DNA from: Arthrobacter sp. DNA4
GTDB taxonomy: Bacteria; Actinomycetota; Actinomycetes; Actinomycetales; Micrococcaceae
Length of the DNA: 64,000 nt
Assembly: GCF_024362385.1 (NCBI RefSeq)
Contig: NZ_CP101466.1
Span: forward strand, 2,976,001 to 3,040,000
Direction: 5' to 3'
The notes beneath the pieces were generated by a model that had not been told where the DNA came from, did not search any database, and was given only the letters and a program-made list of their open reading frames with translations. Numbering within the stretch: position 1 is the first letter of the stretch; the number at the start of each line of letters is the position of its first letter. This document shows, one piece after another, positions 38,905 through 48,603 of the stretch. The position numbers and the translations under genes were made by a program.

Positions 38905-39630
38905 TCAGACAGTGGCGGCTGCGTCGTCGGAGCGGTAGGCAAGGACCTTTTCCTCCACGACAGTGTCCCCTGGCTCGCATTCGTGGTCCAGGGTAATGAC
39001 GCCGTAGGTCCAGCCGCGGCGGCGGTAGACCACGGACGGCGTGTTGGTGGCCTTGTCCACGAAAAGATAGAAGTCGTGGCCGACGAGCTCCATGTTGTCT
39101 ACGGCGTCGTCGAGGGTCATGGACGCAGCGGGGAAGACCTTGCGCCGGATCAGTACCGGCGAGCTCCCGGCCGGGATGTCATTCTCGACATCGTAGGGGG
39201 ATTTTTCCTCCGGCGCCTGCGCTGTTTCGCTCCTGCGGTTGGCCTCGAGGTAGAGCGGTTCGTGCGCGCTGGCTGGTTCAAGGGAGGCGGTTGCTTCACG
39301 GACGGCCTTGGGCGTGTGGCGGCCATGGTGGACCTTTTTGCGGTCCTTCGCGCGCCGGAGGCGCTCAAGCAGCTTGTTGTAGGCGAGGTCAAAGGCGGCA
39401 AATTTGTCTGCGGCGCTCGCTTCGGCACGGATTACGGGGCCCCTGCCCAGGACTGTCACTTCGACGGTCAACTGGTCGCCGGTTTGCCGGGCGTTGGTCT
39501 CCTTGGAGACTTTCGTATCCACCCGCTGGATCTTGTCGCCAAGCGATTCGATCTTTGCGATCTTTTCCCCGGCGTATTCGCGGAACCGGTCTGAAACGGT
39601 CAGATTTCGTCCGCTGATCATAAACTCCAT
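38905..39630 (-). CDS. hpf: ribosome hibernation promoting factor, long form
   Basis: This 241-residue protein binds the small ribosomal subunit and promotes 100S dimers in stationary phase. The N-terminal S30AE domain begins EFMISGRNLTVSDRFREY (about 1-100). A charged linker follows, and then the C-terminal dimerisation domain (PVLIRRKVFPAASMTLDDAVDNMELVGHDFYLF...). The frame runs back to 39669, but the ATG at 39630 has GGAGG five bases before it. Its location between comF and secA is standard for actinobacteria. Confidence 0.94.
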   Translation of the reverse strand: MEFMISGRNLTVSDRFREYAGEKIAKIESLGDKIQRVDTKVSKETNARQTGDQLTVEVTVLGRGPVIRAEASAADKFAAFDLAYNKLLERLRRAKDRKKVHHGRHTPKAVREATASLEPASAHEPLYLEANRRSETAQAPEEKSPYDVENDIPAGSSPVLIRRKVFPAASMTLDDAVDNMELVGHDFYLFVDKATNTPSVVYRRRGWTYGVITLDHECEPGDTVVEEKVLAYRSDDAAATV

Positions 39631-39774
39631 GGTGCCCTCCAAATGACTTCGGTGACACGACGGCGGCACTTCCCTGGGCCGGGCTGTTTGACAGTCGAGC
39701 CCCTCTCCGAGCCGCCATCGAAAGGTACATTCTGTTCTTGGTACCCACCACCGACGTTAGTTCATAGCCACCTG

Positions 39775-40677
39775 TTATTCATCCTTTCCCAGTTTATTTT
39801 TTTCTAAGTCATGGCTCCTTCCGTGCGGGCCGGCGGCGGGCGTGCCGGGGTCCGCCGCAGCGGGCGGGCGTGTCGCGGCAAGCACGACGGCGCCCCTCAC
39901 CTGGGCTCCGGCCAGGTGCAGGGCACGGGCTGCTTCTCCGATGGTGGCGCCGGTTGTCAGGACGTCGTCGACAATGATGCAGGGACGGCCCAGGACCTTG
40001 GTGCGGGCGCGGGATTTGACCTGCATGGACCCCCTGACACGTTGGGAGCGGGCGCCCCTGCCCAGACCTTTTTGGCCCGCCAGACCTTTCTGCCCGCCCA
40101 GACCCTTTGGTCCTTCCAGAAGCGCCCGGGGCTTCTTGCCCAGGACATCCGCGACGTCGAGGCCTGGCAGTTGCCGTGCGGCCTCCTTCAGGAGCAGATG
40201 GACCGGGCTGAACCCCCGGTTGACGTATGCCGCGGTACCGGTGGGCACCGGAACCAGCAGGAACCCGCTGCCGCCGCGGGCCGCTGCCCTGACCGCCGCG
40301 GCCAGCGCCCTGCCAAGGTTCCTCCCAAGCTGGTGCTGGCCGTGCCTTTTGAACGACAGCAGGCCTTGAGCCAACTCGTCCCGGTACACCCCCGCGGCCA
40401 CCACCGGCAGCATGATGGTCCCGTCGACATCCATCAGCGCGGGGGCTCCGCTTTCGGCGCGGAAGGGGTCCCTGGTCAGCTGGCGGATGCGGCTGCAGCA
40501 CGAGGCGCAAAGGGTCCGGTCTTCGGCCCCGCAGCAGACGCAGTCCACCGGCACCGCCAGTGCAAGGAGATCTGCCGCCGCGCCGGACACCCAGTCGGCA
40601 AGGCGCAGGAGCGCTGCGGCGTGTTCGGCCCTGTGCAGTGCCGGCCAGGGCGGCGGCGGCTGAAGGTCGGGATCCAT
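39775..40677 (-). CDS. comF: ComF-family phosphoribosyltransferase-like protein
   Basis: ComF proteins combine an N-terminal Cys-rich zinc motif (CVCCG...CASCC) with a phosphoribosyltransferase fold; the PRPP loop here is CIIVDDVLTTGAT. ComF is linked to DNA uptake in competent bacteria, but its role in actinobacteria is unclear. The frame extends to a GTG at 40785; I prefer the ATG at 40677 (300 residues), which has GGGG nine bases upstream. An insertion of three six-residue units (PKGLGG, QKGLAG, QKGLGR) sits before the conserved segment RVRGSMQV and comes from an 18-bp tandem repeat. Confidence 0.82.
   Translation of the reverse strand: MDPDLQPPPPWPALHRAEHAAALLRLADWVSGAAADLLALAVPVDCVCCGAEDRTLCASCCSRIRQLTRDPFRAESGAPALMDVDGTIMLPVVAAGVYRDELAQGLLSFKRHGQHQLGRNLGRALAAAVRAAARGGSGFLLVPVPTGTAAYVNRGFSPVHLLLKEAARQLPGLDVADVLGKKPRALLEGPKGLGGQKGLAGQKGLGRGARSQRVRGSMQVKSRARTKVLGRPCIIVDDVLTTGATIGEAARALHLAGAQVRGAVVLAATRPPAAADPGTPAAGPHGRSHDLEKNKLGKDE
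40063..40116. repeat. in-frame 18-bp tandem repeat inside comF
   Basis: Three units begin cagacc at 40063, 40081 and 40099, a period of exactly 18 bases. They encode (P/Q)KGL(G/A)G-type six-residue repeats on the minus strand. Confidence 0.8.
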
Positions 40678-40812
40678 CCGCCGGGTCCCCTGCCGGCCAG
40701 GGCCAGCTGTTCCGCTTCCTCCGGATATTCCGTTCACTGCCCCAGCATGCAGCAGATGCCCAGGCATCAGGAGAGTCTGGCGCACCTATGTGGACAAGTC
40801 GGATGACAGGGG

Positions 40813-42528
40813 TCAGCCGGGAAACGCGGGGTCGATGGGACCCTTGATCTGCGGCGACCAGCCATTGCCGAGGCGCTGGAAGATACCCTCTCCGGACTGG
40901 ACGTAGATGTCGTCTGCACCATTTCCGGCACTGATGGCAACCAGTCCGGGCCAGGGAGCCAGCTGCTGCGGCTGTCCGGAGGTGAGGGACAGCAGCTCCG
41001 GCGTGACGTTCGCACCGGCTGCCTCCTTCATAACGGCAACGGTGGTTCCGTTCACCCAAACACCTTGGTCGGGATCGCCGGCGCTGACCAAAGTGATGGG
41101 CGCGGTCAGTTCGCGCGGCGTGCCGTCGCCGGCGCGGATCACCCCGGCCACCTGCACCTTGGACTTCCCGTTCTGCTCTGAAATGACCAGGGCGCGCACG
41201 CCGTCGCGTGAGATCCGGAGCTCCTTCACCGTCCGGCCGGCAAGCCACGATGGCGCCAGCGTCACGGACGGGACAGGTGCCCCCTCCGCCACTCCGGTGG
41301 GATGGAACGCCACGACTTCGGTGGCACCGGTAGCACCGGGTCCGGCCGTCCACACCCAGTCGTTAACACTGAAGGACGGCCGGCTGAGGGTGCTCCGGGT
41401 GGTCAGGGCACGGGCAGGTTGCCCCGGGCTGATGCTGTAAAGCGTGGTGCGGCCGTCGTTGAGGAAGGCGGCGGTCTGCGACACCGGGGATTCCGCAGGG
41501 TAGCGCGGGTTTAGCGCGGAGACCGGCTGCATGTCGGGCAGTGGCGAAACGCGGTTGTTTTCGTAGCGCACCAACTCATTGCCACTGATGGCGATCTGGC
41601 GGGAAGGAACGGTTTTATCCAGCACCGGAGGAAGGACGGACCCGTTGTCCTCCACCCGGACCAGGTCCTGGTTGGCACGCAGCTCAACGTTGACAACGTC
41701 GGGCTGGCTGCGGAACGTCAGGGTCAGCTGCATCTGCATGCGCAACCGGTCCTCCGCCGAGGTTTCCGTCAGCTCCTTTGCCGTCAGATCCACCTGCGCG
41801 GCCCCGGAGACCACCGGGACAGACTCACGTGCCAGCTTGATTCCCGATGGGAACGCGCTGGCGACGGCGCCGCGGAGGTATGGGGCGGGCCCGGCCAGCA
41901 GCGCGCTGGTCATGGCTTTGACCGTCTTGTTCTTCAGGAACCAGCGGACATCCGGGATGGCGTAGGTGAACGTGGGGTCGTAGAAGTAGATGGGGTAGGC
42001 GCCGTAGATCACTTTGAACGTTTCCTCGGCAATGGCCGTCCCGTCCGGAATCGCGGAGATCCGCCACTCGCCGTCCACCTGGGTCACCGTCACCGGAATG
42101 CGTTCCACTGTTCCCGGCGGCGACTGGGTGGCGATGCCGTCGCCGTCCACGGTGTAGGAGACATCCAGCTCGTAGTTGAAGACGTTTTCTGTTTCTGTGG
42201 GGACGACGCGTGCCTCCCGGTAGACCAAGGCTCGTTTGTCCGGCTTCCAGGACACCGCCGACGCCTGCGTCAGGTACTGCCGGGCCACGGCGTAGTCGTC
42301 CTCGTAGCCGCTGCCGGCCCGGTAGAAGTAGTCGATGATTGTTTCCGGGGACGCACCGGGCTGGGGTGCTGCGGGAAGGAAGACGGGCGCGTTGACGTTG
42401 CCGGCGCTGCTTTCGCTGCTTTTCCCCACCGGGCCGGAGGTGGGGATCCGCGCGCAGCCCGACAGGAGGACGATGAGCAGCACGAGCAGTGCCGCGGGGT
42501 ACCTGGCATGGCGCATCGAGGCCCTCAT
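40813..42528 (-). CDS. lpqB: LpqB lipoprotein, MtrAB accessory
   Basis: This 571-residue lipoprotein has a signal peptide with lipobox LSGC (about Cys23). A GerMN domain (about 195-310: [20 protein letters not shown]) and a C-terminal beta-propeller-like Gmad1 domain follow. LpqB interacts with the extracytoplasmic part of MtrB and modulates MtrA activity. The ATG overlaps the mtrB stop (ATGA), and the frame upstream to 42744 is only overlap. The mtrA-mtrB-lpqB order is conserved throughout actinobacteria. Confidence 0.93.
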   Translation of the reverse strand: MRASMRHARYPAALLVLLIVLLSGCARIPTSGPVGKSSESSAGNVNAPVFLPAAPQPGASPETIIDYFYRAGSGYEDDYAVARQYLTQASAVSWKPDKRALVYREARVVPTETENVFNYELDVSYTVDGDGIATQSPPGTVERIPVTVTQVDGEWRISAIPDGTAIAEETFKVIYGAYPIYFYDPTFTYAIPDVRWFLKNKTVKAMTSALLAGPAPYLRGAVASAFPSGIKLARESVPVVSGAAQVDLTAKELTETSAEDRLRMQMQLTLTFRSQPDVVNVELRANQDLVRVEDNGSVLPPVLDKTVPSRQIAISGNELVRYENNRVSPLPDMQPVSALNPRYPAESPVSQTAAFLNDGRTTLYSISPGQPARALTTRSTLSRPSFSVNDWVWTAGPGATGATEVVAFHPTGVAEGAPVPSVTLAPSWLAGRTVKELRISRDGVRALVISEQNGKSKVQVAGVIRAGDGTPRELTAPITLVSAGDPDQGVWVNGTTVAVMKEAAGANVTPELLSLTSGQPQQLAPWPGLVAISAGNGADDIYVQSGEGIFQRLGNGWSPQIKGPIDPAFPG

Positions 42529-44483
42529 GGTGTCTCCTCGGGGGGCCGCACTGGGGCGGGACCGGCCGCACCAGTCTGGAGCAGCAGCATGTTTTTGTAG
42601 TCCTGTTCCGCGGGGATGCTTCCCGGCGCTCCGGGTATGGTGGCGTCCCTGGGTTCCAGTTGAACTGGTGACTCGGTGATTGCGCCGTCCTGGCGCAACG
42701 GAAGGGTCAGCCGGAAGTTGGCGCCATCGCCTTTCCTGCCCCATGCCTGGAGCCAGCCATGGTGCAGTTTGGTGTCCTCCATGGCGATGGACAGTCCCAG
42801 GCCGCTGCCTCCTGTCGTGCGGGCGCGGGCGGGATCGGCACGCCAGAACCTGTCGAAGACCCTGGCCGCCTGCGATGGGTCCATTCCGATCCCGTGGTCC
42901 CGGACGGAAACGCCCACCGCCGTCTCATTTATCGCGACCGTGACAGTCACCGGCTTGCCCTCACCGTGCTCCACGGCGTTCAGGATCAGGTTCCGCAGGA
43001 TCCTGTCGATCCGCCGGGCATCCATTTCCACGATCACGGTCTCTTCCGGGGCTGTGTAGAGGATTTCCGAGCCATACTCGGCTGCGACCGGCGCCGCGCC
43101 CTCAATGACGTGGGCGATGACCTGGAGAAGGTCCTCAGGTTCAGCATCCAGGACCGCCACGCCTGCATCGAAGCGGCTGATTTCCAGCAGGTCGGAGAGC
43201 AAGGACTGGAAGCGCTCCACCTGGTTGTACAGCAGCTCGGCGGACCGTTTGTTGATGGGGTCAAAGTCGTCCCGGGCGTCGTACAGAACCTCCGCGGCCA
43301 TCCGGACGGTGGTCAGCGGTGTCCGGAGCTCGTGCGAAACGTCGGACACAAAGCGCTGCTGCATCTGCGACAACGTGGCCAGCTGGGTGATCTGCTCCTG
43401 CAGGCTGGCTGCCATGTGGTTGAAGGAGGCACCAAGGCGGGCCACCTCGTCCTCGCCTTTGACCACCATGCGCTCCTGCAGCTGGCCGTCTGCGAGCTTC
43501 TCGGAAACCATGGCGGCGTGACTCACCGGGCTGACCACGTTGCGCGTGACATACCAGGCGACGGCGCCGATCAGCAGGACCAGTACCGCACCGCCGGCCC
43601 AGAGGACGCTTTGGATCTCATTCAGAGTTTGCTGCGCGGTGTTGAGGTCGTAGATCAGGTACAGCTCGTAGACAGTGCCGTTGAAGGTCACCTTGTTGCC
43701 CACGGCGATTCCCGGCCGGTCCTCGGTCCCAACGGGAATGACGGTGGATGCCCAGTACTGGTCCTTCCCGGATTCCTGGACTGCTTTGCGCAGGTCAGGG
43801 GGGATGACGCTGACCGTCAACTGGTCCGACGCGCGGGATTCAACCCAGCGGTTGCGGGGTTTGGTCTGGTTGGGCACCGCCTCGAAGACGTAGCGCCTTT
43901 GGATGACCGAACCGCGCCCTTCCACGGCGCTGAGCGTGTCCGAGACCAGGGTGATGACGCTCGACTGGTCGGTGACCTGGGCGCCGTCGAACGTCTCCTG
44001 AACCTGCTTTACGTTGTAGCGTGTCTCGGATTCGGCCTGCGTCAGCCGCTCCTGGAACAGGTTGTTGGCGATCTGGTTGGACAGGTAGGCACCCACGACA
44101 GCGAACGACGTCACGGCCAGCATCAGGGTGGTAAGAACGGTTCGGAACTGCAGGGACCGGCGCCAGCGCTGCTGCAGCGCCCGGCCAAGGTACCTCAGCC
44201 CCGGGAGGAAGCGGCGGACTCCGGTCCGCACCAGCCGTGCCACGCGCAGCGCCACGATCACGGCTCGACGCTGCCAGATCAGTGCGCGGAAGGCAACATG
44301 CCGAAGACCGGGAGTCACGGAATTTCCGGGTCCGGGCACGTTGGCCTCGTCGCCGCCCCGGGATGGGCTGTCCGGCCCGGCGCCGCGGCTCAAACCTTCA
44401 TCAGCGGCGTGCGGCGTTGTGCGCTGGTCCGGTTCCCCGCCCTGCGCAGCGGGGTCAGACCCCTGCTTTGTAGCCGACACCAC
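42525..44483 (-). CDS. mtrB: MtrB sensor histidine kinase
   Basis: This 652-residue membrane kinase has a long Ser/Gly-rich N-terminal tail, a first membrane segment (about 112-133), an extracytoplasmic sensor domain and a second membrane segment (about 294-313). A HAMP domain and HisKA follow, with [13 protein letters not shown] (His384 as phospho-acceptor). The HATPase_c domain has [16 protein letters not shown] and GSGLGLSIA. MtrB signals cell-wall and division state to MtrA. The GTG start overlaps the end of mtrA by 29 bases; a later start is possible because the first 60 residues look disordered. Confidence 0.93.
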   Translation of the reverse strand: MVSATKQGSDPAAQGGEPDQRTTPHAADEGLSRGAGPDSPSRGGDEANVPGPGNSVTPGLRHVAFRALIWQRRAVIVALRVARLVRTGVRRFLPGLRYLGRALQQRWRRSLQFRTVLTTLMLAVTSFAVVGAYLSNQIANNLFQERLTQAESETRYNVKQVQETFDGAQVTDQSSVITLVSDTLSAVEGRGSVIQRRYVFEAVPNQTKPRNRWVESRASDQLTVSVIPPDLRKAVQESGKDQYWASTVIPVGTEDRPGIAVGNKVTFNGTVYELYLIYDLNTAQQTLNEIQSVLWAGGAVLVLLIGAVAWYVTRNVVSPVSHAAMVSEKLADGQLQERMVVKGEDEVARLGASFNHMAASLQEQITQLATLSQMQQRFVSDVSHELRTPLTTVRMAAEVLYDARDDFDPINKRSAELLYNQVERFQSLLSDLLEISRFDAGVAVLDAEPEDLLQVIAHVIEGAAPVAAEYGSEILYTAPEETVIVEMDARRIDRILRNLILNAVEHGEGKPVTVTVAINETAVGVSVRDHGIGMDPSQAARVFDRFWRADPARARTTGGSGLGLSIAMEDTKLHHGWLQAWGRKGDGANFRLTLPLRQDGAITESPVQLEPRDATIPGAPGSIPAEQDYKNMLLLQTGAAGPAPVRPPEETP

Positions 44484-45129
44484 GCACCGTCAATACAACT
44501 TCCGGAGCTTCCGGGTCCTGCTCGATCTTGGACCGCAGGCGCTGGACATGGACGTTGACCAGGCGGGTATCAGCGGCGTGGCGGTAGCCCCAGACCTGCT
44601 CCAGCAGCAGTTCGCGGGTGAAGACCTGCCAGGGCTTGCGGGCCAATGCCACCAGCAGATCGAATTCCAGCGGCGTCAGGGAGATCCGCTCGCTGCCCCT
44701 GCTGACGGTGTGCCCGGCGACGTCAATGGTGATGTCCGCGATTTTAAGCGTCTCGGGGGCCTTCTGGTCGCCGGGGCGAAGGCGGGCGCGCACGCGTGCC
44801 ACCAGTTCGGCGGGTTTGAACGGTTTGGGCACGTAGTCGTCAGCGCCGGATTCCAGTCCGCGGACGACGTCTGAGGTATCTGACTTGGCGGTCAGCATGA
44901 CGATGGGCACATCCGACTCAGCGCGGATCTGGCGGCAGACCTCGATGCCATCCATACCGGGAAGCATGAGGTCGAGCAGGACCAGGTCCGGCCGCGACGA
45001 CCGGAAAACGTCGAGGGCCTGGGCGCCGTCGGCGCAAAAGACCGGCTCGAAGCCGTCATTACGGAGGACAATTCCAATCATCTCGGCCAGCGCTTCATCA
45101 TCATCTACCACCAGAATGCGTGCCTTCAT
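44455..45129 (-). CDS. mtrA: MtrA response regulator
   Basis: This 224-residue OmpR/PhoB-type regulator has the receiver domain acidic pocket VVDDDE and phospho-acceptor Asp53 (LVLLDLMLPG), with Lys in VPKPFKPAEL. The C-terminal winged helix is LTPLEFDLL...VNVHVQRLRSKIE...VRGVGYKAG. MtrA controls cell-wall and replication-related genes and is essential in mycobacteria. It is divergent from the membrane-protein gene at 45307. An AT-rich TATATAG lies directly before the ATG, and AAGGGA lies 11 bases away, so the leader is short. Confidence 0.95.
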   Translation of the reverse strand: MKARILVVDDDEALAEMIGIVLRNDGFEPVFCADGAQALDVFRSSRPDLVLLDLMLPGMDGIEVCRQIRAESDVPIVMLTAKSDTSDVVRGLESGADDYVPKPFKPAELVARVRARLRPGDQKAPETLKIADITIDVAGHTVSRGSERISLTPLEFDLLVALARKPWQVFTRELLLEQVWGYRHAADTRLVNVHVQRLRSKIEQDPEAPEVVLTVRGVGYKAGV

Positions 45130-45306
45130 AGCTATATATTCCCTTATCGGGATGGGTTTGTCCTGTTGAGCGGCTTCCGGGCATGGCGGGACACTAGGCC
45201 GGCCGACGGCGGAACTATAGTCTTGGGGTCATGCCCTGCATTGCCGGTGCGCGCCTTCCGGCGGCCGGCACGCGGGGCAGGCGGACTGATATGGGGGAGG
45301 AAATCA

Positions 45307-46737
45307 GTGTCAGCACAGGGGCCGGAGCGCGGGGAGCCCACGCCGGCGTGGCCCGGCAACAGACATGACGACGGCGGGTCCGCGGCGCCGGAGGACCCGG
45401 CCCGGCACCTGCCTGGGAGCAGCCGTGGGCGCCGCGCGTGGCAATCGGACACAGGCAAGCAGCCCGGCCCAGGGCAGCAATCCGCCGCCGAACAGCAGTG
45501 GGCGCCAGTGCACCCGGCGCAGCAGGCACCCGGGTGGGAGGAACGGCGGCCTTGGCAACAGCAGTCGCCGCAGCAACCGCCCCAGTGGCAACAGCGTGGA
45601 CAGTACCCCTACTCCGACGCGCCGCACTCCGGCCCGCCCTACCCCGGTGCGCCTTACGGAGCCTCCCCCTACGGACAGCCCCGCTATGTCGCCCCGCCAA
45701 AGCCGGGCATCATCCCCCTGCGTCCCCTGATGTTCGGGGAAATCCTGGATGGCTCGTTCCAGGGCATCCGGCGCAATGCCAAGGCGATGCTGGGCGCCGG
45801 CATCCTGGCCCAGTCCCTGTCGGCCATCCTCGCCGCAGTGCTTACAGGGGTCGTTGCAACGTCGTCCGGGTCGATTGAATCCTGGGCGACGACCGCCAGC
45901 AGCGCCGACGTCGCATCCCTCGGGATTGGGCTGATGGTTACCTTTGCCTTTCTGTCCATCCTGTCCGTCTTCATGTCCGTGGTTCTCCAGGGCGCCATGG
46001 TGGTCCCCGTGGCAAGGTCCGTCCTGAACAGGCCCACCGGCTTCCGGCGCATGCTGTCCTTGGTGCGTCCACGGATCGGGGCGCTGATCAGGCTGGCCGC
46101 CGTGCTGATGGCTGCCGCAGTGGCCGCGATAGCGCTCTTCTTCGCCGTCATCGTGCTCCTGTTCTCCAATGTCCGCGGCGCGGCAGCGCTGCTGGTCATC
46201 CCGCTGATGATGGGCTTCGCCGTCCTGTTCCTCTGGGTGGCGATCAAGCTCATGGTGGCGCCTGCCGCCGTCGTCATCGAAGAACTGGGCGCCCTGGCCG
46301 GACTGCGCCGCTCGTGGACCCTCACGCGGGCGAACTGGTGGCGCATCCTTGGCATCACCCTGGTGGTGGGAATCCTGGTCGCTGTCATCACCCAGGTGGT
46401 CCTGATCCCCGCAAGCATCCTGCCGACGGTCCTGTCAGGAGTCGTCTCGCCGCACGGCGGCAGCGGGCAGGACGCGACGCTTACCGTGACCATCAGCATC
46501 ATTACCGCGGTGGTCGGTGCCCTGGTGGGTGCGGTGGGCTACGCCTTCCAAACGTCTGTCATGGCCTTGCTCTACATGGACCTGCGGATGCGCAAGGACG
46601 GGCTGGATATCGTGCTGCTGCGCGACCTGGAGACCGGGGCGGATCCCGACGGGATCCCGGGCCGGAACGCCGGGACCGGCAGCACCCCGTACCCCGGGTA
46701 CGGCACAGCCCCGGGGGCATGGCCGTATGGCCGCTGA
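45307..46737 (+). CDS. membrane protein with GPDP membrane-domain-like region
   Basis: This protein has 476 residues from a GTG that has GGGGAGG about six bases upstream. The first 130 residues are a Pro/Gln/Gly-rich disordered cytoplasmic tail (QQSPQQPPQWQQRGQYPY). Six or so membrane segments follow, with RPLMFGEILDGSFQGIRRN at the membrane entry and ALAGLRRSWTLTRANWWRILG between helices. This pattern is found in the membrane domain of glycerophosphodiester phosphodiesterase-like proteins (PF10110 type). No catalytic phosphodiesterase domain is present. It begins a cluster with DUF4129, DUF4350, MoxR and DUF58 genes and overlaps the next gene by 11 bases. Confidence 0.8.
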   Translation: MSAQGPERGEPTPAWPGNRHDDGGSAAPEDPARHLPGSSRGRRAWQSDTGKQPGPGQQSAAEQQWAPVHPAQQAPGWEERRPWQQQSPQQPPQWQQRGQYPYSDAPHSGPPYPGAPYGASPYGQPRYVAPPKPGIIPLRPLMFGEILDGSFQGIRRNAKAMLGAGILAQSLSAILAAVLTGVVATSSGSIESWATTASSADVASLGIGLMVTFAFLSILSVFMSVVLQGAMVVPVARSVLNRPTGFRRMLSLVRPRIGALIRLAAVLMAAAVAAIALFFAVIVLLFSNVRGAAALLVIPLMMGFAVLFLWVAIKLMVAPAAVVIEELGALAGLRRSWTLTRANWWRILGITLVVGILVAVITQVVLIPASILPTVLSGVVSPHGGSGQDATLTVTISIITAVVGALVGAVGYAFQTSVMALLYMDLRMRKDGLDIVLLRDLETGADPDGIPGRNAGTGSTPYPGYGTAPGAWPYGR

Positions 46738-47365
46738 GCCGCCGGTGCTGCCCGGAGCCGATGAGGCCCGGCGATGGGCGGCAGAAGAGTTGGCCAAACG
46801 TGAATACCGGGACGCCGCCCCCTCCTGGCTGGACACACTGTGGCGGAACTTCCTCAACTGGCTGCAGTCCCTTGACGGCTCGCCCGGGGATGCCGCACCG
46901 GTGCCCAGCCCCGTCATCGCCCTCGTCATTGCCGTCATCATCGCCGCCGCCATCCTCCTTGCCCGCCCCCGGCTGAACGCGCGGGGACGAAAGGCCAGCG
47001 ACGTGTTCGAAAGGGAAACCGCACTGACCGCCGGGGACTACCGGAACCGCGCGGAAGCCGCAGCCGCGGCCGCACAATGGGGCGACGCCGTCGTCGACCG
47101 TTTCCGTGCGGTGGTCCGCAGCGCCGAAAACCGGACCATCCTTGATCCGCAGCCAGGCAGGACGGCAGACGAAGCCGCGCAGGCGCTGTCCGTGCCGTTC
47201 GCCGGTGAATCCCGGCGCCTGGCCCGGGCAGCGGCCACATTTGACGGCATCCGCTACGGAAACAGGGCAGCGGGCAGTGGCGATTACCAGGAAATGGTGG
47301 CACTGGACGTGGCATTGGACGCCACGAAACCTGCCGCCGCCGGCAGCACGGTGACACAGTTATGA
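46727..47365 (+). CDS. DUF4129 membrane protein
   Basis: This 212-residue protein has one membrane segment near residues 63-82. Ahead of it is an amphipathic stretch (SWLDTLWRNFLNWLQS), and behind it is a cytoplasmic DUF4129 domain (AAQWGDAVVDRFRAVVRSAENR...RTADEAAQALS). DUF4129 domains commonly occur with DUF58 and MoxR proteins and, in some proteins, with transglutaminase domains. The ATG lies inside the end of the previous gene and the stop overlaps the next start (ATGA), so the cluster is translationally coupled. Confidence 0.83.
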   Translation: MAAEPPVLPGADEARRWAAEELAKREYRDAAPSWLDTLWRNFLNWLQSLDGSPGDAAPVPSPVIALVIAVIIAAAILLARPRLNARGRKASDVFERETALTAGDYRNRAEAAAAAAQWGDAVVDRFRAVVRSAENRTILDPQPGRTADEAAQALSVPFAGESRRLARAAATFDGIRYGNRAAGSGDYQEMVALDVALDATKPAAAGSTVTQL

Positions 47366-48603
47366 GCGGACCCACCATTGCCGGCACGGAGCCTGGACAA
47401 GGCACGGACGCGGCCCAAGGAACGCGGCAGTCGCAAGGACCTGATCCGACGGGCCGGAAACTCCTGGCGGGCTCGCTGATGAGGTGGCTGCGGCAGCATC
47501 GTGCCGCCACCGCAGCAGCAGCGGTGGTGGCAGCTGCAATGGCCCTGGTCATCGGTACGCAGCTGGCGCCCAAGGGTGACAGGCTGCCCCTTTCAGTCCA
47601 CAATGCCGGACCGGAGGGGGCCAGGGCGCTGAGCGAAATCCTGGGCCGGCGCGGAGTTTCTGTCCACACCCCCGGCCGGTTCGACGCTGCGCTGGACGAC
47701 CTGCACTCAAGCTCCTCCCCCACCCTCCTGCTCTATGACAGGAACGGTGTGCTGGACAGGCAGCAGCTGGCCGGTCTGATGGCTGCTGCTGACCGCATGG
47801 TGGTGGTCACCCCCAGGCTGGACACCCTCGCCGCCCTTGACAGCGGCATCCACCAGGCCGGCGTCGTCCCCGACGCCTCTCCGGTCCTTGACCCCGGCTG
47901 CACCCAACCTGACGCGGAAGCAGCAGGACAGGTCACGGGCAACAAGGGATTCGTGTACGACGGCGGCACCACCTGCTACCGTGCGGCAGGAACCGCCGGG
48001 ATGCTTGCCGTCAGCGGTGACGGCCGCCGGCTGGCCGTCCTGGGCAGCACGGCGGTCCTGGGCAACGACAAACTGGACGAGCTGGGAAACGCCGCCCTCG
48101 CGGTCCGGCTGCTCGGCGCGGCACCGGATCTCGTCTGGTACCTGCCCTCGATCGAAGATGCAGCGGCCAACGGGTCCGGGAAAACCCTCGACGACCTTGC
48201 ACCGGGCTGGGCCCGCTTCCTGGGCCCCTGGCTGCTGCTGGTGGCGGTCGTTGCCATCCTATGGCGTGGCCGCCGGCACGGGCCGCTGGTGTTCGAACCG
48301 TTGCCCGTGGTGGTCAAGGCCGTTGAAACGGCGGAAGGCCGCGCCCGGCTCTACCAGGACTCCCGTGCCGTCGACCCGGCCCGGGACAACCTGCGCGCCG
48401 GCCTGCTGGTGCGGCTCTCCGGAAAACTGCGGCTGGGGCCCGGCGCCACAGCGGAGGACACGATTGCCGCAGCAGCCCGGCTCCTTGGCAGGGACCCGGC
48501 CGGCGTCCGCGCCTTGGTTAATGAACGCCCCACAACAGAAGCCCGGCTGGTGGCCTGGTCCCAGGCCCTGGACAAACTGGAGAAAGAGGTCATGACCCGA
48601 TGA
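47362..48603 (+). CDS. DUF4350 membrane protein
   Basis: This 413-residue protein has an N-terminal membrane segment (about 46-65) and a large extracytoplasmic DUF4350 domain (about 70-285). The domain has a Rossmann-like run (EGARALSEILGRRGVSVHT, PTLLLYDRNGVLD), which resembles a small GATase-like or binding fold. A second membrane segment (about 290-310, FLGPWLLLVAVVAILWRGRR) is followed by a cytoplasmic tail. The function is unknown. It is coupled on both sides by four-base overlaps to DUF4129 and MoxR. Confidence 0.83.
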   Translation: MSGPTIAGTEPGQGTDAAQGTRQSQGPDPTGRKLLAGSLMRWLRQHRAATAAAAVVAAAMALVIGTQLAPKGDRLPLSVHNAGPEGARALSEILGRRGVSVHTPGRFDAALDDLHSSSSPTLLLYDRNGVLDRQQLAGLMAAADRMVVVTPRLDTLAALDSGIHQAGVVPDASPVLDPGCTQPDAEAAGQVTGNKGFVYDGGTTCYRAAGTAGMLAVSGDGRRLAVLGSTAVLGNDKLDELGNAALAVRLLGAAPDLVWYLPSIEDAAANGSGKTLDDLAPGWARFLGPWLLLVAVVAILWRGRRHGPLVFEPLPVVVKAVETAEGRARLYQDSRAVDPARDNLRAGLLVRLSGKLRLGPGATAEDTIAAAARLLGRDPAGVRALVNERPTTEARLVAWSQALDKLEKEVMTR

